Source: Sphingomonas pituitosa NBRC 102491 (GTDB lineage: Bacteria; Pseudomonadota; Alphaproteobacteria; Sphingomonadales; Sphingomonadaceae). From it: a stretch of 64,000 bases of DNA. The notes under the pieces are model-generated. The model was not told the origin of the DNA. It ran no database searches and saw nothing but the letters and a program-made list of their open reading frames with translations. A program made the translations under genes and the position numbers. Shown in pieces: positions 55,935 through 64,000 of the stretch; the stretch's first letter is position 1, and each line of letters starts with the position of its first letter. Location of the stretch: assembly GCF_001598435.1 (NCBI RefSeq), contig NZ_BCYY01000001.1, positions 1 through 64,000 of the forward strand. The letters are read 5' to 3'.

Positions 55935-57365
55935 ATGCATGACGCCCCGCTGACGCTCTACAATTCGTTTTCCCGTTCGCTCGAGCCGTTCCAGCCGCTC
56001 GATCCAGACAAGGGCGTGCGCGTCTATTCGTGTGGGCCGACGGTCTACAACTACGCCCATCTCGGCAATCTGCGCGCCTATGTGTTCACCGACACGCTGA
56101 GCCGGGTGCTGCGCTGGAAGGGCTATCCGCTCACCCACATCATCAACATCACCGATGTCGGACACCTTACCTCGGACGCCGATGCCGGCGACGACAAGAT
56201 GGAAGCCGCCGCCCGCGCCCAGGCCAAGAGCATCTGGGACATCGCCGCGCACTATACCGCCGCGTTCAAGCAGAACATCGCCGACCTCAACATCGTCGAA
56301 CCGAGCAAATGGTCGGTCGCGACCGATCATATCCAGCAGATGATCGCCTTCGCCGAGAAGATCGCGCCGGAACATTGCTACGAGCTCGAGTCGGGCCTGT
56401 ATTTCGACGTGTCGACCGTGCCCGACTATGGCCGGCTGGCCGGTGCCGCCGATGACGCGGCGGAGGGCCGGATCGACCCGGTCGACGGCAAGCGCCACCC
56501 GCAGGACTTCGCGATCTGGCGCAAGTCGCCGCCCGGCGAGCAGCGCCAGATGGAATGGGATTCGCCCTGGGGCAAGGGCGCGCCGGGCTGGCATCTCGAA
56601 TGCTCGGTGATGAGCATCCAGTATCTCGGCGCCCCGTTTGACATCCACACCGGCGGCATCGACCATCGCGAGATCCACCACCCGAACGAGATCGCGCAGA
56701 ACCAGGCCTTTTGCGGCTGCGGCGATACCGGCGCGAAGTTCTGGATGCACAACAACTTCCTGGTCGATCGCCAGGGAAAGATGTCCAAGTCCAAGGGCGG
56801 GTTCACCACGCTGCAGTCGCTGATCGACGCGGGCGTCCACCCCCTCGCCTATCGCCTGTTGTGCATCCAGGCGCAGTATCGCAGCGAATTGGAGTTTTCG
56901 GCCGAGAACCTCGCGGCGGCGCTTACCCGCCTGAAGCGGCTGGTGATGACGGTCACCGCGCTAAAGGCACGCGCCGAGGGCGAAGGCACCGCCCCGGCCG
57001 CATGGCTGGACAAGCTCGATGCGGCGGTATCGGACGACCTCAACACGCCCAAGGCACTGCCGGTCCTCGATGAACTGCTCGCGGACAAGCGCACGTCGCC
57101 CGCCGACCGGCTGGCAGCGCTCGCCGAGTTCGACAAGGTGCTGGGGCTGCGGCTTTCCGAGCTGACCCGGGAGGAACTGCGCATGCAGCCCAAGGGCGCG
57201 GCGATCACGCCCGAGCAAATCTCCGACCTGCTGGTCGAGCGCAAGGAAGCCCGGGTGGTGAAGGACTTCCAGCGCTCCGACCGAATCCGCGACGATCTCG
57301 CGGCCGCTGGGATCGAGGTGATGGACGGCGATCCGCTCGGATGGGACTGGAAGCCGGCGCTGTAA
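55935..57365 (+). CDS. cysS: Cysteine-tRNA ligase
   Basis: About 476 residues. Class I synthetase with the zinc Cys in YSCGPTVYNYAHLGNLRAYVF (HIGH variant AHLGN), WHLECSVM for zinc, and the KMSKS loop GKMSKSKGG. It charges tRNA-Cys, whose gene is 1.3 kb upstream. The start is placed at the ATG at 55935; an ATG at 55923 is possible. Confidence 0.96.
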   Translation: MHDAPLTLYNSFSRSLEPFQPLDPDKGVRVYSCGPTVYNYAHLGNLRAYVFTDTLSRVLRWKGYPLTHIINITDVGHLTSDADAGDDKMEAAARAQAKSIWDIAAHYTAAFKQNIADLNIVEPSKWSVATDHIQQMIAFAEKIAPEHCYELESGLYFDVSTVPDYGRLAGAADDAAEGRIDPVDGKRHPQDFAIWRKSPPGEQRQMEWDSPWGKGAPGWHLECSVMSIQYLGAPFDIHTGGIDHREIHHPNEIAQNQAFCGCGDTGAKFWMHNNFLVDRQGKMSKSKGGFTTLQSLIDAGVHPLAYRLLCIQAQYRSELEFSAENLAAALTRLKRLVMTVTALKARAEGEGTAPAAWLDKLDAAVSDDLNTPKALPVLDELLADKRTSPADRLAALAEFDKVLGLRLSELTREELRMQPKGAAITPEQISDLLVERKEARVVKDFQRSDRIRDDLAAAGIEVMDGDPLGWDWKPAL

Positions 57366-57454
57366 TCGCGGAGCTCTTAACCGGCAGGCAAGGGATTTCG
57401 CTTGCGTTGCAGCCGCAACCTCCGCCACAAACGCGACGTTTTTCGGGGGAAGCA

Positions 57455-57886
57455 ATGCGCGGGCAAGTGTTGGGCGTCGATCGGTCGAGCGGTGAGGGCC
57501 AGATTTCGGGCGAGGACGGCAGCCGCTATGTCTTCACCCAGGAAGACTGGAGCGACAGCCGCCAGCCCGCGGTCGGTGCCACGGTCGATTTCGACGTCGA
57601 CGGCAAGCGAGCCCGCCGCATCTTCCGCCTGCTCGAAGGCGGCGCGACGCCGGCGCCGGTGGGCGAGCCGCGCAACAAGGTCGTGGCGGCGGTGCTCGCC
57701 TTCTTCCTCGGCACGCTCGGCATCCATCGCTTCTATCTGGGCCGCACCGGTTCGGGCGTGGTGATGCTGCTGCTCACCTGTACCATCGTCGGCGCGCTGA
57801 TCACCGGCATCTGGGCCTTCGTCGACGCGATCCGTTACCTGCTGATGAGTGACACCGAGTTCGCCCAGCGCTACCCGCGCCGCTGA
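57455..57886 (+). CDS. TM2-domain protein with N-terminal OB-like domain
   Basis: 143 residues. The N-terminal part, RGQVLGVDRSSGEGQISGEDGSRYVFTQEDW, resembles a cold-shock-like OB fold. A linker leads to a TM2 domain with two helices (VVAAVLAFFLGTLGIHRFYLGRTGSGVVMLL and TIVGALITGIWAFVDAIRYL). The G-x-HRFYLG motif is the TM2 hallmark. ATG at 57455 follows GGGGGA. Function unknown. It converges on bioA with no gap. Confidence 0.82.
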   Translation: MRGQVLGVDRSSGEGQISGEDGSRYVFTQEDWSDSRQPAVGATVDFDVDGKRARRIFRLLEGGATPAPVGEPRNKVVAAVLAFFLGTLGIHRFYLGRTGSGVVMLLLTCTIVGALITGIWAFVDAIRYLLMSDTEFAQRYPRR

Positions 57887-57894
57887 TCAGCGGC
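57879..57894. terminator. Palindrome at the convergent TM2/bioA junction
   Basis: GCCGCTGATCAGCGGC is a perfect 16-base palindrome. It contains the stop codons of both convergent genes (TGA 57884-57886 and TCA 57887-57889) and may serve as a shared transcript end. Confidence 0.35.
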
Positions 57895-59128
57895 CGAGGA
57901 ACGCCGGCACCAGCTCCCAGACCTGCGCCAGCTGTTCGCGCGTGATGCTGTAGGGCGGCATCACATAGACCGTATTGCCGAGCGGGCGGAGCAGCACGCC
58001 GTTTTCGCGCGCGAACGCCATCAGCCGAGGCGCGATGGCGGAGAGGTAGCCGTTCTCAGGCTGCTCGATCTCCAGCGCGGCGATCGTGCCCATGCGACGA
58101 TGGCCGACCAGGCCGGGCAGGTCGGCGAGCCCGTCGAGCGCCGCCTGCTGCCACGCCCCGAGCCGGGAGATCCGCTCCAGCACCGGCTCGTCGCGCCAGA
58201 TCGCAAGGTTCGCGACGGCCGCTGCGCATGCGATCGGGTTGGCGGTGTAGCTGGAGGAATGGAAGAACATCCGCGCCCGGTCCTCGGACCAGTGCGCCTC
58301 GAAGATCGGCGCGGTCGCCAGCGTCACCGCGAGGGGGATCGCGCCGCCGGTGATGCCCTTGGACAGGCAGAGGATGTCGGGCACCACACCGGCCTGCTCG
58401 CAGGCGGTGAGCGTGCCGGTGCGGCCCCAGCCGGTCATCACTTCGTCGGCAATGAACAGCACGTGGTGACGGGCGCAGATCGCGCGCATCTCGGCGAGGA
58501 GCGCGGGCGTGTAGAACAGCATGCCCCCTGCCCCCAGCACCAGCGGCTCGACGATGAACGCCGCGGCGCCGGCCCGGCATTCAGCCTCCAGCGCATCGAG
58601 TGTCGCCTGTTCCGTGCCAGCAACCGGAAACGGGATCGTGCCGACGTCGAACAGCAACGGCTGGTACGGCCGGTTGAACACGCCGCGCGCGCCGACCGAC
58701 ATGCCCCCGATCGTGTCGCCGTGATAGCTGTGTTCGAGGACCAGCAGGCGCTGCCGGTCCTCGCCGCGATTGTGCCAATAGCCGAGCGCCATCTTGAGTG
58801 CGACTTCGACCGCGGTTGAGCCGCTGTCGCTGAAGAACACGTGTTCGAGCGCGTCCGGCAGGATCGCGCGCAAGCCCGCGGCCAGCATTTCAGCCGGTTC
58901 GTGCGTCCAGCCGGCGAAGATGATCTGGTCGAGCTTGCCCGCCTGTTCGGCGATCGCCGCCATGATGCGCGGGTTGCAGTGCCCGTGCGTCGTCACCCAC
59001 CAGGACGAGACCGCATCGATGAAGCTGCGGCCGTCGGCGGTGTGGATCACCGCATCCCTGGCGTGGCTGACCATCGGGATCGGCTCGCCCAGGCCATGCT
59101 GGGTGAAGGGATGCCAGACCGACGACAT
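57887..59128 (-). CDS. bioA: Adenosylmethionine-8-amino-7-oxononanoate aminotransferase
   Basis: 413 residues of class III PLP aminotransferases. VSSWWVTTHGHCNPRIMAAI, SDSGSTAVEVALKMALGYW, the PLP Asp region LFIADEVMTGWGRTG, and the Lys in CLSKGITGGAIPLA are present. It makes 7,8-diaminononanoate in biotin synthesis. The start overlaps the bioD stop, as part of the bioF-bioD-bioA operon. Confidence 0.96.
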   Translation of the reverse strand: MSSVWHPFTQHGLGEPIPMVSHARDAVIHTADGRSFIDAVSSWWVTTHGHCNPRIMAAIAEQAGKLDQIIFAGWTHEPAEMLAAGLRAILPDALEHVFFSDSGSTAVEVALKMALGYWHNRGEDRQRLLVLEHSYHGDTIGGMSVGARGVFNRPYQPLLFDVGTIPFPVAGTEQATLDALEAECRAGAAAFIVEPLVLGAGGMLFYTPALLAEMRAICARHHVLFIADEVMTGWGRTGTLTACEQAGVVPDILCLSKGITGGAIPLAVTLATAPIFEAHWSEDRARMFFHSSSYTANPIACAAAVANLAIWRDEPVLERISRLGAWQQAALDGLADLPGLVGHRRMGTIAALEIEQPENGYLSAIAPRLMAFARENGVLLRPLGNTVYVMPPYSITREQLAQVWELVPAFLGR

Positions 59129-59754
59129 CAGGCGAAGTCCGCCAGATCGAAGGCATCGGCAAACGCCCGCGCCAGCGCGTCGGGTGTAAGATCAGGGAGC
59201 AGCGGCAGCCGGCCGAGCCGCCTGACCTTGCCGATCGCGGCGATCGTCGCCTCGCTGTCCTCGACGGCTTCGCCGACGAACGCGACACCGTGGATCGGAA
59301 CGCCGCGCGCGCGCAATGCCTCGATCGAAAGCAGGCTGTGGTTGATCGTGCCGAGCGCGGTGCGCGCGACCAGCACCACCGGCCTGGACCAGCGGGCGAA
59401 CAGATCGGCGTAGAGGATTTCGCGGGTGACCGGCACCAGCGCACCGCCGGCGCCTTCCACCACGAGCGGGCCTTCCACTACCGGCAGCATGAGGCGATCG
59501 GTATCGATGGCCACACCGTCGATTTCGGCCGCGCGGTGCGGCGAGCAGGGCGTGACCAGGCGATAGGCTTCGGGCAGGATGTGCCCGGCGGGCAGGCCGG
59601 AAAGCAGCGCGGTGCGCTCGCTGTCGCTGCCGTCGTCCACCCCCGCCTGGATCGGCTTCCAGTAGCGGGCGCCGAGCGCGCCGGCGAGCGCGGCGGCGAA
59701 CACGGTCTTGCCGATGCCGGTGTCCGTACCGGTGACGATGAAGGTCTGGGTCAT
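59128..59754 (-). CDS. bioD: Dethiobiotin synthase
   Basis: 208 residues. P-loop [21 protein letters not shown] at the N-terminus, KPIQAG for substrate Lys, and [13 protein letters not shown] (the EGAGG motif) are intact. It closes the ureido ring of dethiobiotin with ATP and CO2. It overlaps bioF by four bases (ATGA) upstream and bioA by one downstream. Confidence 0.96.
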   Translation of the reverse strand: MTQTFIVTGTDTGIGKTVFAAALAGALGARYWKPIQAGVDDGSDSERTALLSGLPAGHILPEAYRLVTPCSPHRAAEIDGVAIDTDRLMLPVVEGPLVVEGAGGALVPVTREILYADLFARWSRPVVLVARTALGTINHSLLSIEALRARGVPIHGVAFVGEAVEDSEATIAAIGKVRRLGRLPLLPDLTPDALARAFADAFDLADFA

Positions 59755-60893
59755 GCTGCAATGGGCTCGGTTGCGGGGATCAACGTTGCCAGCCGTTCCG
59801 CGAGCGCGGCGATGTCGGCATGCGAGACGTTGTTGGTGATCGATATGCGCAGGCGCGAGGTGCCCGCGGGCACGGTCGGCGGACGGATGCCGCGGACGTC
59901 GAACCCGCTTTCCTGCAGCGCCCCGGCAATCGCCATGGTGCGCACGTCGTCACCGAGGATCAGCGGCAGGATCTGAGTCTCGCCGGCGGACACGCCGAGC
60001 GGACCGAGCGCATGGCGGGCCATTGCGATCCGTTCGAACAACCCGGTGCGCAGCGCATCGCTCGCCGCGACGATCCGCAGCGCGGCGCGAACCGCAGCCG
60101 CCATCAACGGCGACGGCGCGGTCGAGAAGATGAAGGCGCGGCCCCGGTTGACGAGGAAGTCGCGGACGATCGCCGGGCCGGTGATCAGCGCCCCTTCGCA
60201 GCCAAGCGCCTTGCCGCAAGTGTGCAGCGTGATCAGGTTCGCAGTCGGGAGGCCATAAGCGAGCCCCTGGCCCTGCGGCCCGTAGATGCCGGTGGCGTGC
60301 GCCTCGTCGACCAGCAGGATCGCGCCCTCGGCCTCGGCGAGCGCCGCCAGCGCGGCAAGCGGGGCGACGTCGCCGTCCATGCTGTAGAGGCTTTCGACGG
60401 CAATCCACACGCGCCCCGTCCCGCCGTCGCGCCGCCAGCCGGCGATCGCATCGGCGAAGGCGCCCACGTCGTTGTGCGCTGCCTGCCGTATCTCCGCCCG
60501 CCCGAGCCGCATGCCCTCATGCGCACTGGCGTGGACGAGTGCGTCGAACAGGACGAGGTCGCCGCGCTGTGGCAAGGTCGCCAGCAACGCCGCGTTGGCC
60601 GCATAGCCGCTGGAGAAATACAGCGCTGACTCGCGACCGAAATACGCAGCGGCTTCGGCTTCCAGCGCTTCGTGTTCGGGATGGTTGCCGCGGAGCAGTC
60701 GCGATCCGCCCGATCCGATCGGCACCCCACGGGCAAGCGCCGCCTCCACCGCCGCGCGCAGCAGTGGGGAGTTGGCGAGGCCGAGATAGTCATTGGACGC
60801 GAAATCGGCGCCCTCACGGCTGATCAGCCGCCGTTCCCGGCCGCGCGCCGCCAGGCCTGCGAGGTCCTGCGCCTGTGCTTCGAAGTGCTGCAT
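59751..60893 (-). CDS. bioF: 8-amino-7-oxononanoate synthase
   Basis: 380 residues of the alpha-oxoamine synthase family. [61 protein letters not shown] and the PLP Lys in [13 protein letters not shown] are present (LHTCGK). It joins pimeloyl thioester and alanine at the first committed biotin ring step. It heads bioF-bioD-bioA; bioB is not in the window. Its start faces the DAHP synthase gene across two palindromes. Confidence 0.95.
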   Translation of the reverse strand: MQHFEAQAQDLAGLAARGRERRLISREGADFASNDYLGLANSPLLRAAVEAALARGVPIGSGGSRLLRGNHPEHEALEAEAAAYFGRESALYFSSGYAANAALLATLPQRGDLVLFDALVHASAHEGMRLGRAEIRQAAHNDVGAFADAIAGWRRDGGTGRVWIAVESLYSMDGDVAPLAALAALAEAEGAILLVDEAHATGIYGPQGQGLAYGLPTANLITLHTCGKALGCEGALITGPAIVRDFLVNRGRAFIFSTAPSPLMAAAVRAALRIVAASDALRTGLFERIAMARHALGPLGVSAGETQILPLILGDDVRTMAIAGALQESGFDVRGIRPPTVPAGTSRLRISITNNVSHADIAALAERLATLIPATEPIAA

Positions 60894-60945
60894 CGGCTCG
60901 CCCGCTACACCGCCCGTACACCCCGTGCAATTCGTGCGCGCAACG

Positions 60946-60962
60946 TTACCCCGACGGGGTAA
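60946..60962. promoter_or_regulatory. Palindromic operator-like site 1
   Basis: TTACCCCGACGGGGTAA is a perfect 7-3-7 palindrome in the 114-base bioF/DAHP-synthase divergent gap. A second, related palindrome lies 35 bases further on. The shared TTACCC...GGGTAA ends imply one dimeric regulator. Confidence 0.65.
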
Positions 60963-60980
60963 GAATTCGCTTGCATCAAT

Positions 60981-60997
60981 TTACCCCGCGCGGGTAA
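60981..60997. promoter_or_regulatory. Palindromic operator-like site 2
   Basis: TTACCCCGCGCGGGTAA has arms TTACCC and GGGTAA around CGCGC, ending ten bases before the ATG at 61008. Its half-sites match those of site 1. Binding here would block expression of the downstream gene. Confidence 0.6.
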
Positions 60998-61007
60998 GGC
61001 CCTGCCC

Positions 61008-62597
61008 ATGACGACGCTAGCTGCTTCCAAGATCCGCCTGTACCGCGAAGAACGTGCCCTTACCCGGGCCGCATTCGGCGCCTGGTTCGACACGCCCGGC
61101 TCCACGGTGCAGGGCTGGGAAACCGACGGCAAGCGCGCCAACACCAAGGTGATGAACCAGATTGCGGCGATGGGAATCGCCGATCATGCGGACTGGCACG
61201 TCGCCGTCCGCGACGTGGAGAGTGCAATGGCGAGCTGGACCCCCGATAGCTGGACGCGCGCCGAAGCGCGCCAGATGCCGCAATATCCCGACCAGGGTGC
61301 GCTCGACGCGGCGACGCGACAACTGAGCAGCTATCCCCCGCTGGTCTTCGCCGGCGAGGCGCGCGACCTTACCGGTGCGCTCGCCAAGGTGTCTCGCGGC
61401 GAGGCATTCCTGCTTCAGGGCGGTGACTGCGCCGAAAGCTTCGCCGAATTCCATCCCAACAACATCCGCGACACGTTCCGCGTGATCCTACAGATGGCGG
61501 TGGTGCTCACCTTCGCGTCGAAGCTGCCGACGGTGAAGCTGGGCCGCATGGCGGGCCAGTTCGCCAAGCCGCGCTCCGCCGATACCGAGGTGATCGATGG
61601 CGTCGAGCTGCCGAGCTACCGCGGCGACAACGTCAACGACATCGCCTTCACGCCCGAATCGCGGATCCCCGATCCGGCGCGGATGGTGCAGGGCTACAGC
61701 CAGTCGGCAGCGACGCTGAACCTGCTGCGCGCCTTCGCGGGCGGCGGCTATGCGAATCTGCACCAGGTCCACAAATGGACGCTCGACTTCATGGGCAAGA
61801 GCCCCTGGTCGGCCAAGTTCGCCGACGTGGCGGACCGGATCGGCGAGGCGCTCGACTTCATGGAGGCGTGCGGGATCAACCCCGATACCGTGCCGCAGCT
61901 GAAGCGCACCGATTTCTACACCAGCCACGAGGCACTGCTCCTCCCCTATGAGCAGGCGCTGACCCGGCAGGACAGTCTGACCGGCGACTGGTACGATACC
62001 TCGGCACACTTCCTGTGGATCGGCGACCGCACGCGTTTCGAGAATTCGGCCCATGTCGAGTTCCTGCGCGGCATCGGCAACCCGATCGGCATGAAGTGCG
62101 GGCCCAGCCTCGAGCCCGATGCGCTGCTGCGGCTGCTCGATACGCTCAACCCGGGTCGCATCCCCGGCCGGATGACGCTGATCACCCGCTATGGCCATGA
62201 CAAAATCGAGGCGGGGCTGCCCAAGCTGGTCCGCGCGGTGAAGCGCGAGGGGCATCCGGTGGTGTGGAGCTGCGACCCGATGCACGGCAACGTCGTCAAG
62301 GCGGCGAACGGCTACAAGACGCGGCCGTTCGACCGTATCCTGGCCGAAGTGCGCGGCTTCTTCGCCGTTCACCGGGCCGAGGGCACCTTCGCCGGCGGCA
62401 TTCATGCCGAGATGACCGGGCAGAACGTGACGGAGTGCACCGGCGGCGCGATCGCGATCACCGAGCAGGGGCTGGCCGATCGCTACCACACGCATTGCGA
62501 TCCGCGCCTCAACGCGGGTCAGAGCCTGGAACTGGCGTTCCTGCTCGCCGAAATGCTCAACGACGAGATGGCCGAGCGCCGCAAGGCTGCGGCCTGA
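61008..62597 (+). CDS. Class II DAHP synthase with N-terminal XRE-like helix-turn-helix extension
   Basis: 529 residues. From about residue 74 it is a normal plant-type (class II) 3-deoxy-D-arabino-heptulosonate-7-phosphate synthase, the first shikimate enzyme: [52 protein letters not shown], and [12 protein letters not shown] are present. The first 70 residues are extra: [21 protein letters not shown] then [15 protein letters not shown] reads as an XRE-type helix-turn-helix. No stop intervenes. An internal ATG at 61227, after GGAGAG, could yield an enzyme of normal length alone. Two palindromes lie just upstream. Confidence 0.9.
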   Translation: MTTLAASKIRLYREERALTRAAFGAWFDTPGSTVQGWETDGKRANTKVMNQIAAMGIADHADWHVAVRDVESAMASWTPDSWTRAEARQMPQYPDQGALDAATRQLSSYPPLVFAGEARDLTGALAKVSRGEAFLLQGGDCAESFAEFHPNNIRDTFRVILQMAVVLTFASKLPTVKLGRMAGQFAKPRSADTEVIDGVELPSYRGDNVNDIAFTPESRIPDPARMVQGYSQSAATLNLLRAFAGGGYANLHQVHKWTLDFMGKSPWSAKFADVADRIGEALDFMEACGINPDTVPQLKRTDFYTSHEALLLPYEQALTRQDSLTGDWYDTSAHFLWIGDRTRFENSAHVEFLRGIGNPIGMKCGPSLEPDALLRLLDTLNPGRIPGRMTLITRYGHDKIEAGLPKLVRAVKREGHPVVWSCDPMHGNVVKAANGYKTRPFDRILAEVRGFFAVHRAEGTFAGGIHAEMTGQNVTECTGGAIAITEQGLADRYHTHCDPRLNAGQSLELAFLLAEMLNDEMAERRKAAA

Positions 62598-62631
62598 TCC
62601 CCGGCGGGGCGTTCTCAGCGCGAGGCGTTGC

Positions 62632-63147
62632 TCAGCGGAGCAGCGCCCCCGCCAGCGCCCACAGGCCATAGCCCAGCGCGAACACCAGCATCCAGGCTAG
62701 CACCGCGCTACCGACGATGATCGCCAGGCGGGTGCGGACCGAGAATTTCTCCTCCTGGGCTGGCGCACGCCAGCCCTCGACCACCGGCGGCGTTGCCTGC
62801 GGCGTTGGCAACGGCGTCTTGGGAAAAGCGATCGGCGTCGCCACGGGCCCGGAGACGGCGGTGCGCAGGTCGGCGTCGGTTAACGGTGCCACGAATTCGC
62901 AGCCATAGATGCCGGCGGTACCCCACACGACCTTTGCCTCGCGCGTGCCGATGCCGGCGATCCCGAGCGCGATCGCGTCGCCCACCTTGAGCTCGGCGCC
63001 CGCGACGACGCGGAAGCCGCCATGCGACAGGTCCTCGATCGTCACGTCGACCGGCGCCCAGTCCGAATCGCGCAGCGTCGCTTCCAGCTCGACGGCGTGC
63101 CGTTCGGCCCAGCGTCCGTCCTGATACAGTCGTGCCGCGATACCCAT
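62632..63147 (-). CDS. PilZ-domain membrane protein
   Basis: About 171 residues. The PilZ domain shows the c-di-GMP binding marks RWAERHAVE (RxxxR) and IEDLSHGGFRV (D/N-x-S-x-x-G). A Pro-rich linker leads to a C-terminal membrane helix (LAIIVGSAVLAWMLVFALGYGLW). It is probably a membrane-tethered c-di-GMP sensor. The ATG at 63147 follows GGAG; an ATG seven codons upstream is less well placed. Confidence 0.87.
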   Translation of the reverse strand: MGIAARLYQDGRWAERHAVELEATLRDSDWAPVDVTIEDLSHGGFRVVAGAELKVGDAIALGIAGIGTREAKVVWGTAGIYGCEFVAPLTDADLRTAVSGPVATPIAFPKTPLPTPQATPPVVEGWRAPAQEEKFSVRTRLAIIVGSAVLAWMLVFALGYGLWALAGALLR

Positions 63148-63239
63148 AAGCGCTCCACTGGCGTGCATTGGGCCCCGCTTTGCACTCCCAGGCGTTGCGA
63201 GGGGGTAAACGCGACGGAAATTATCTTAAGATTTGATGG

Positions 63240-63413
63240 TTAACGAAGCCTTCCAGGGTCGGATGCCACAAATTTCCCGCGCAGCCGCAACGAAGCGACA
63301 CGCGGTTGCAACATGGCGGCGGCAGAGGGACCGGGTCGGCGCGTTTTGTTCCCCCTCGCGTCGACTCTCCCCGAACTAGCGGGGCAGCCGTTTGCGGCTG
63401 CCCCGGCCTTTTT
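63240..63413 (+). ncRNA. Possible small RNA ending at a strong terminator
   Basis: The plus strand from about 63200 has no gene, yet it ends in a very strong intrinsic terminator at 63381-63413. An AT-rich stretch at about 63215-63245 (AAATTATCTTAAGATTTGATGG) could hold a promoter. A stem GCAGCCGC/GCGGTTGC lies at about 63280-63310. No known RNA family is recognised, and the 5' end is a guess. Confidence 0.25.
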
Positions 63414-63855
63414 GGAGAGTCGGTCCGGCGTAGAGGTCGACCACCTCCGCCCCCGCGCCCTCCGCTTCGAGCAGCAGCGTGCGGTGGCAATGGCACGGAT
63501 CGCGCTCATAGCAGAGCAGCGCGCTCCGCTTCTCGGCCGCGAGCGCGCGCATCCGGGCTGCCTGCGCCTGCGCCTCCGGCAGACCGAGCTGCACGTCATA
63601 CACCTCCCGAAGCGTCGCTACGTCGCCCTTCTTCGCCGCATCGCGTCCCCGTTTCGGCGTGCCGAGCTGCTTGAGATGGACATAGTCGATCCCGGCATCG
63701 GCCAGACTCGCCGCGAGCGTCGATTTGGAGAAGCCGGGTCGCCGAGATAGCGGAAGCGCCCGCACGTCGATCACGCGCTCGACCCCGGCTCCGGTTAGCG
63801 CGGCGAGGAACTCGGCCATCGTCGTCGCTTCATAGCCAATGGTGAAGATCTTCAT
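63376..63855 (-). CDS. DUF488-family protein
   Basis: 159 residues. The family pattern is clear: MKIFTIGYE at the start, VIDVRALPLSRRPGFSKSTLA, YVHLKQLGTPKRGRD and the Cys pair in CYERDPCHCHR. DUF488 proteins are uncharacterised small domains. The ATG at 63855 follows AGGAG and is preferred to one 16 codons upstream. The last residues (RKRLPR) are encoded by a hairpin that acts as a terminator on the opposite strand. Confidence 0.88.
   Translation of the reverse strand: MKIFTIGYEATTMAEFLAALTGAGVERVIDVRALPLSRRPGFSKSTLAASLADAGIDYVHLKQLGTPKRGRDAAKKGDVATLREVYDVQLGLPEAQAQAARMRALAAEKRSALLCYERDPCHCHRTLLLEAEGAGAEVVDLYAGPTLQKGRGSRKRLPR
63381..63413 (+). terminator. Strong Rho-independent terminator on the plus strand
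   Basis: GGGGCAGCCG, loop TTTG and CGGCTGCCCC form a perfect ten-base stem, followed by GGCCTTTTT. It has the polarity of a plus-strand terminator although no plus-strand gene ends here. It overlaps the last codons of the DUF488 gene on the other strand. Confidence 0.75.
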
Positions 63856-63950
63856 CGCAACTCCTTTTGGCGAAGAATGCATGGCGCGCGCGCTTCGCCG
63901 CAATCGCGCGTCGATCGCACGCGCCGCATTGACGTCGTTCCCGAATCATG

Positions 63951-63972
63951 TAATTTCTGAAATTACAGAAAT
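63951..63972. promoter_or_regulatory. Overlapping AT-rich palindromes upstream of the last gene
   Basis: TAATTTCTGAAATTA (63951-63965) is a perfect 7-1-7 palindrome. It overlaps a second, ATTTCTG-AAATTA-CAGAAAT (63953-63972). They lie 13 bases before a GTG start and look like an operator for a repressor of the downstream gene. Confidence 0.55.
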
Positions 63973-63984
63973 AGAGGAAGCAGC

Positions 63985-64000
63985 GTGATCAGCGACCACC
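63985..64000 (+). CDS. Start of a gene cut by the window end
   Basis: GTG at 63985 follows GAGGAAG at a good distance and opens VISDH before the window ends. Too little remains to name the product. The palindromes just upstream suggest it is regulated on its own. Confidence 0.4.

Overview
The window is GC-rich DNA from an alphaproteobacterium, most likely a Sphingomonas or close relative. The grounds are a GAAC-N7-GAAC (alphaproteobacterial) LexA box upstream of recA, a DUF2497/PopZ-type polar protein, a Ti-type (MOBQ) relaxase, and many TonB-dependent receptors. No species call is possible from the sequence alone.

Region 1 (1-12.1 kb) is accessory. It holds a LysR regulator, a scar of an IS3-family element in which the start of orfA is joined to the end of orfB, an exported PEBP-like protein and a Tat-exported hydrolase. 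A stranded mobilisation module follows: relaxase TraA, a convincing Ti/RSF1010-type oriT, then divergent TraC and TraD, with no mating-pair genes. After it come a YbaK-type deacylase, an HU protein, an NT-HEPN gene with an apparent frameshift near its start, a small sigma-region-4-like protein and an ArdC-type antirestriction protein. The ArdC gene has an unusually structured, very GC-rich upstream region.

Region 2 (12.1-33.0 kb) is an iron and heme island and the most interesting part. It has three modules. (a) A TonB-dependent siderophore receptor (minus strand) lies divergent from DUF3649, PepSY and DUF3325 membrane proteins. (b) A minus-strand cluster runs ECF sigma, FecR anti-sigma, STN-bearing receptor, hemophilin-like secreted protein, Slam (DUF560), TonB, heme oxygenase and YbaN. 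This matches the logic of Slam-dependent hemophore systems. (c) A divergent plus-strand operon runs TonB receptor, MotA/TolQ/ExbB, DUF2149 and a CobN-like chelatase with a signal peptide and a C-terminal membrane anchor. This resembles the HmuR/T/U/S set of Bacteroidetes. The locus thus pairs an oxidative, cytoplasmic route to heme iron with a putative periplasmic dechelation route, meeting at one intergenic region.

Region 3 (33.4-64 kb) is mostly housekeeping: icd, a CPA2 antiporter, alaS, an M24 peptidase, a TPR protein, a dicarboxylate/amino-acid symporter, a GST, a large-subunit catalase, recA with its SOS box, a MOSC protein, an S9 peptidase, PopZ/TolC/Pcm-like genes, tRNA-Cys, cysS, and bioF-bioD-bioA. 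Divergent from bioF is a class II DAHP synthase whose open frame begins with an extra XRE-like helix-turn-helix domain. Two palindromic operator-like sequences lie just upstream. The window closes with a PilZ protein, a possible small RNA with a strong terminator, a DUF488 protein and the first codons of a further gene preceded by a palindrome.
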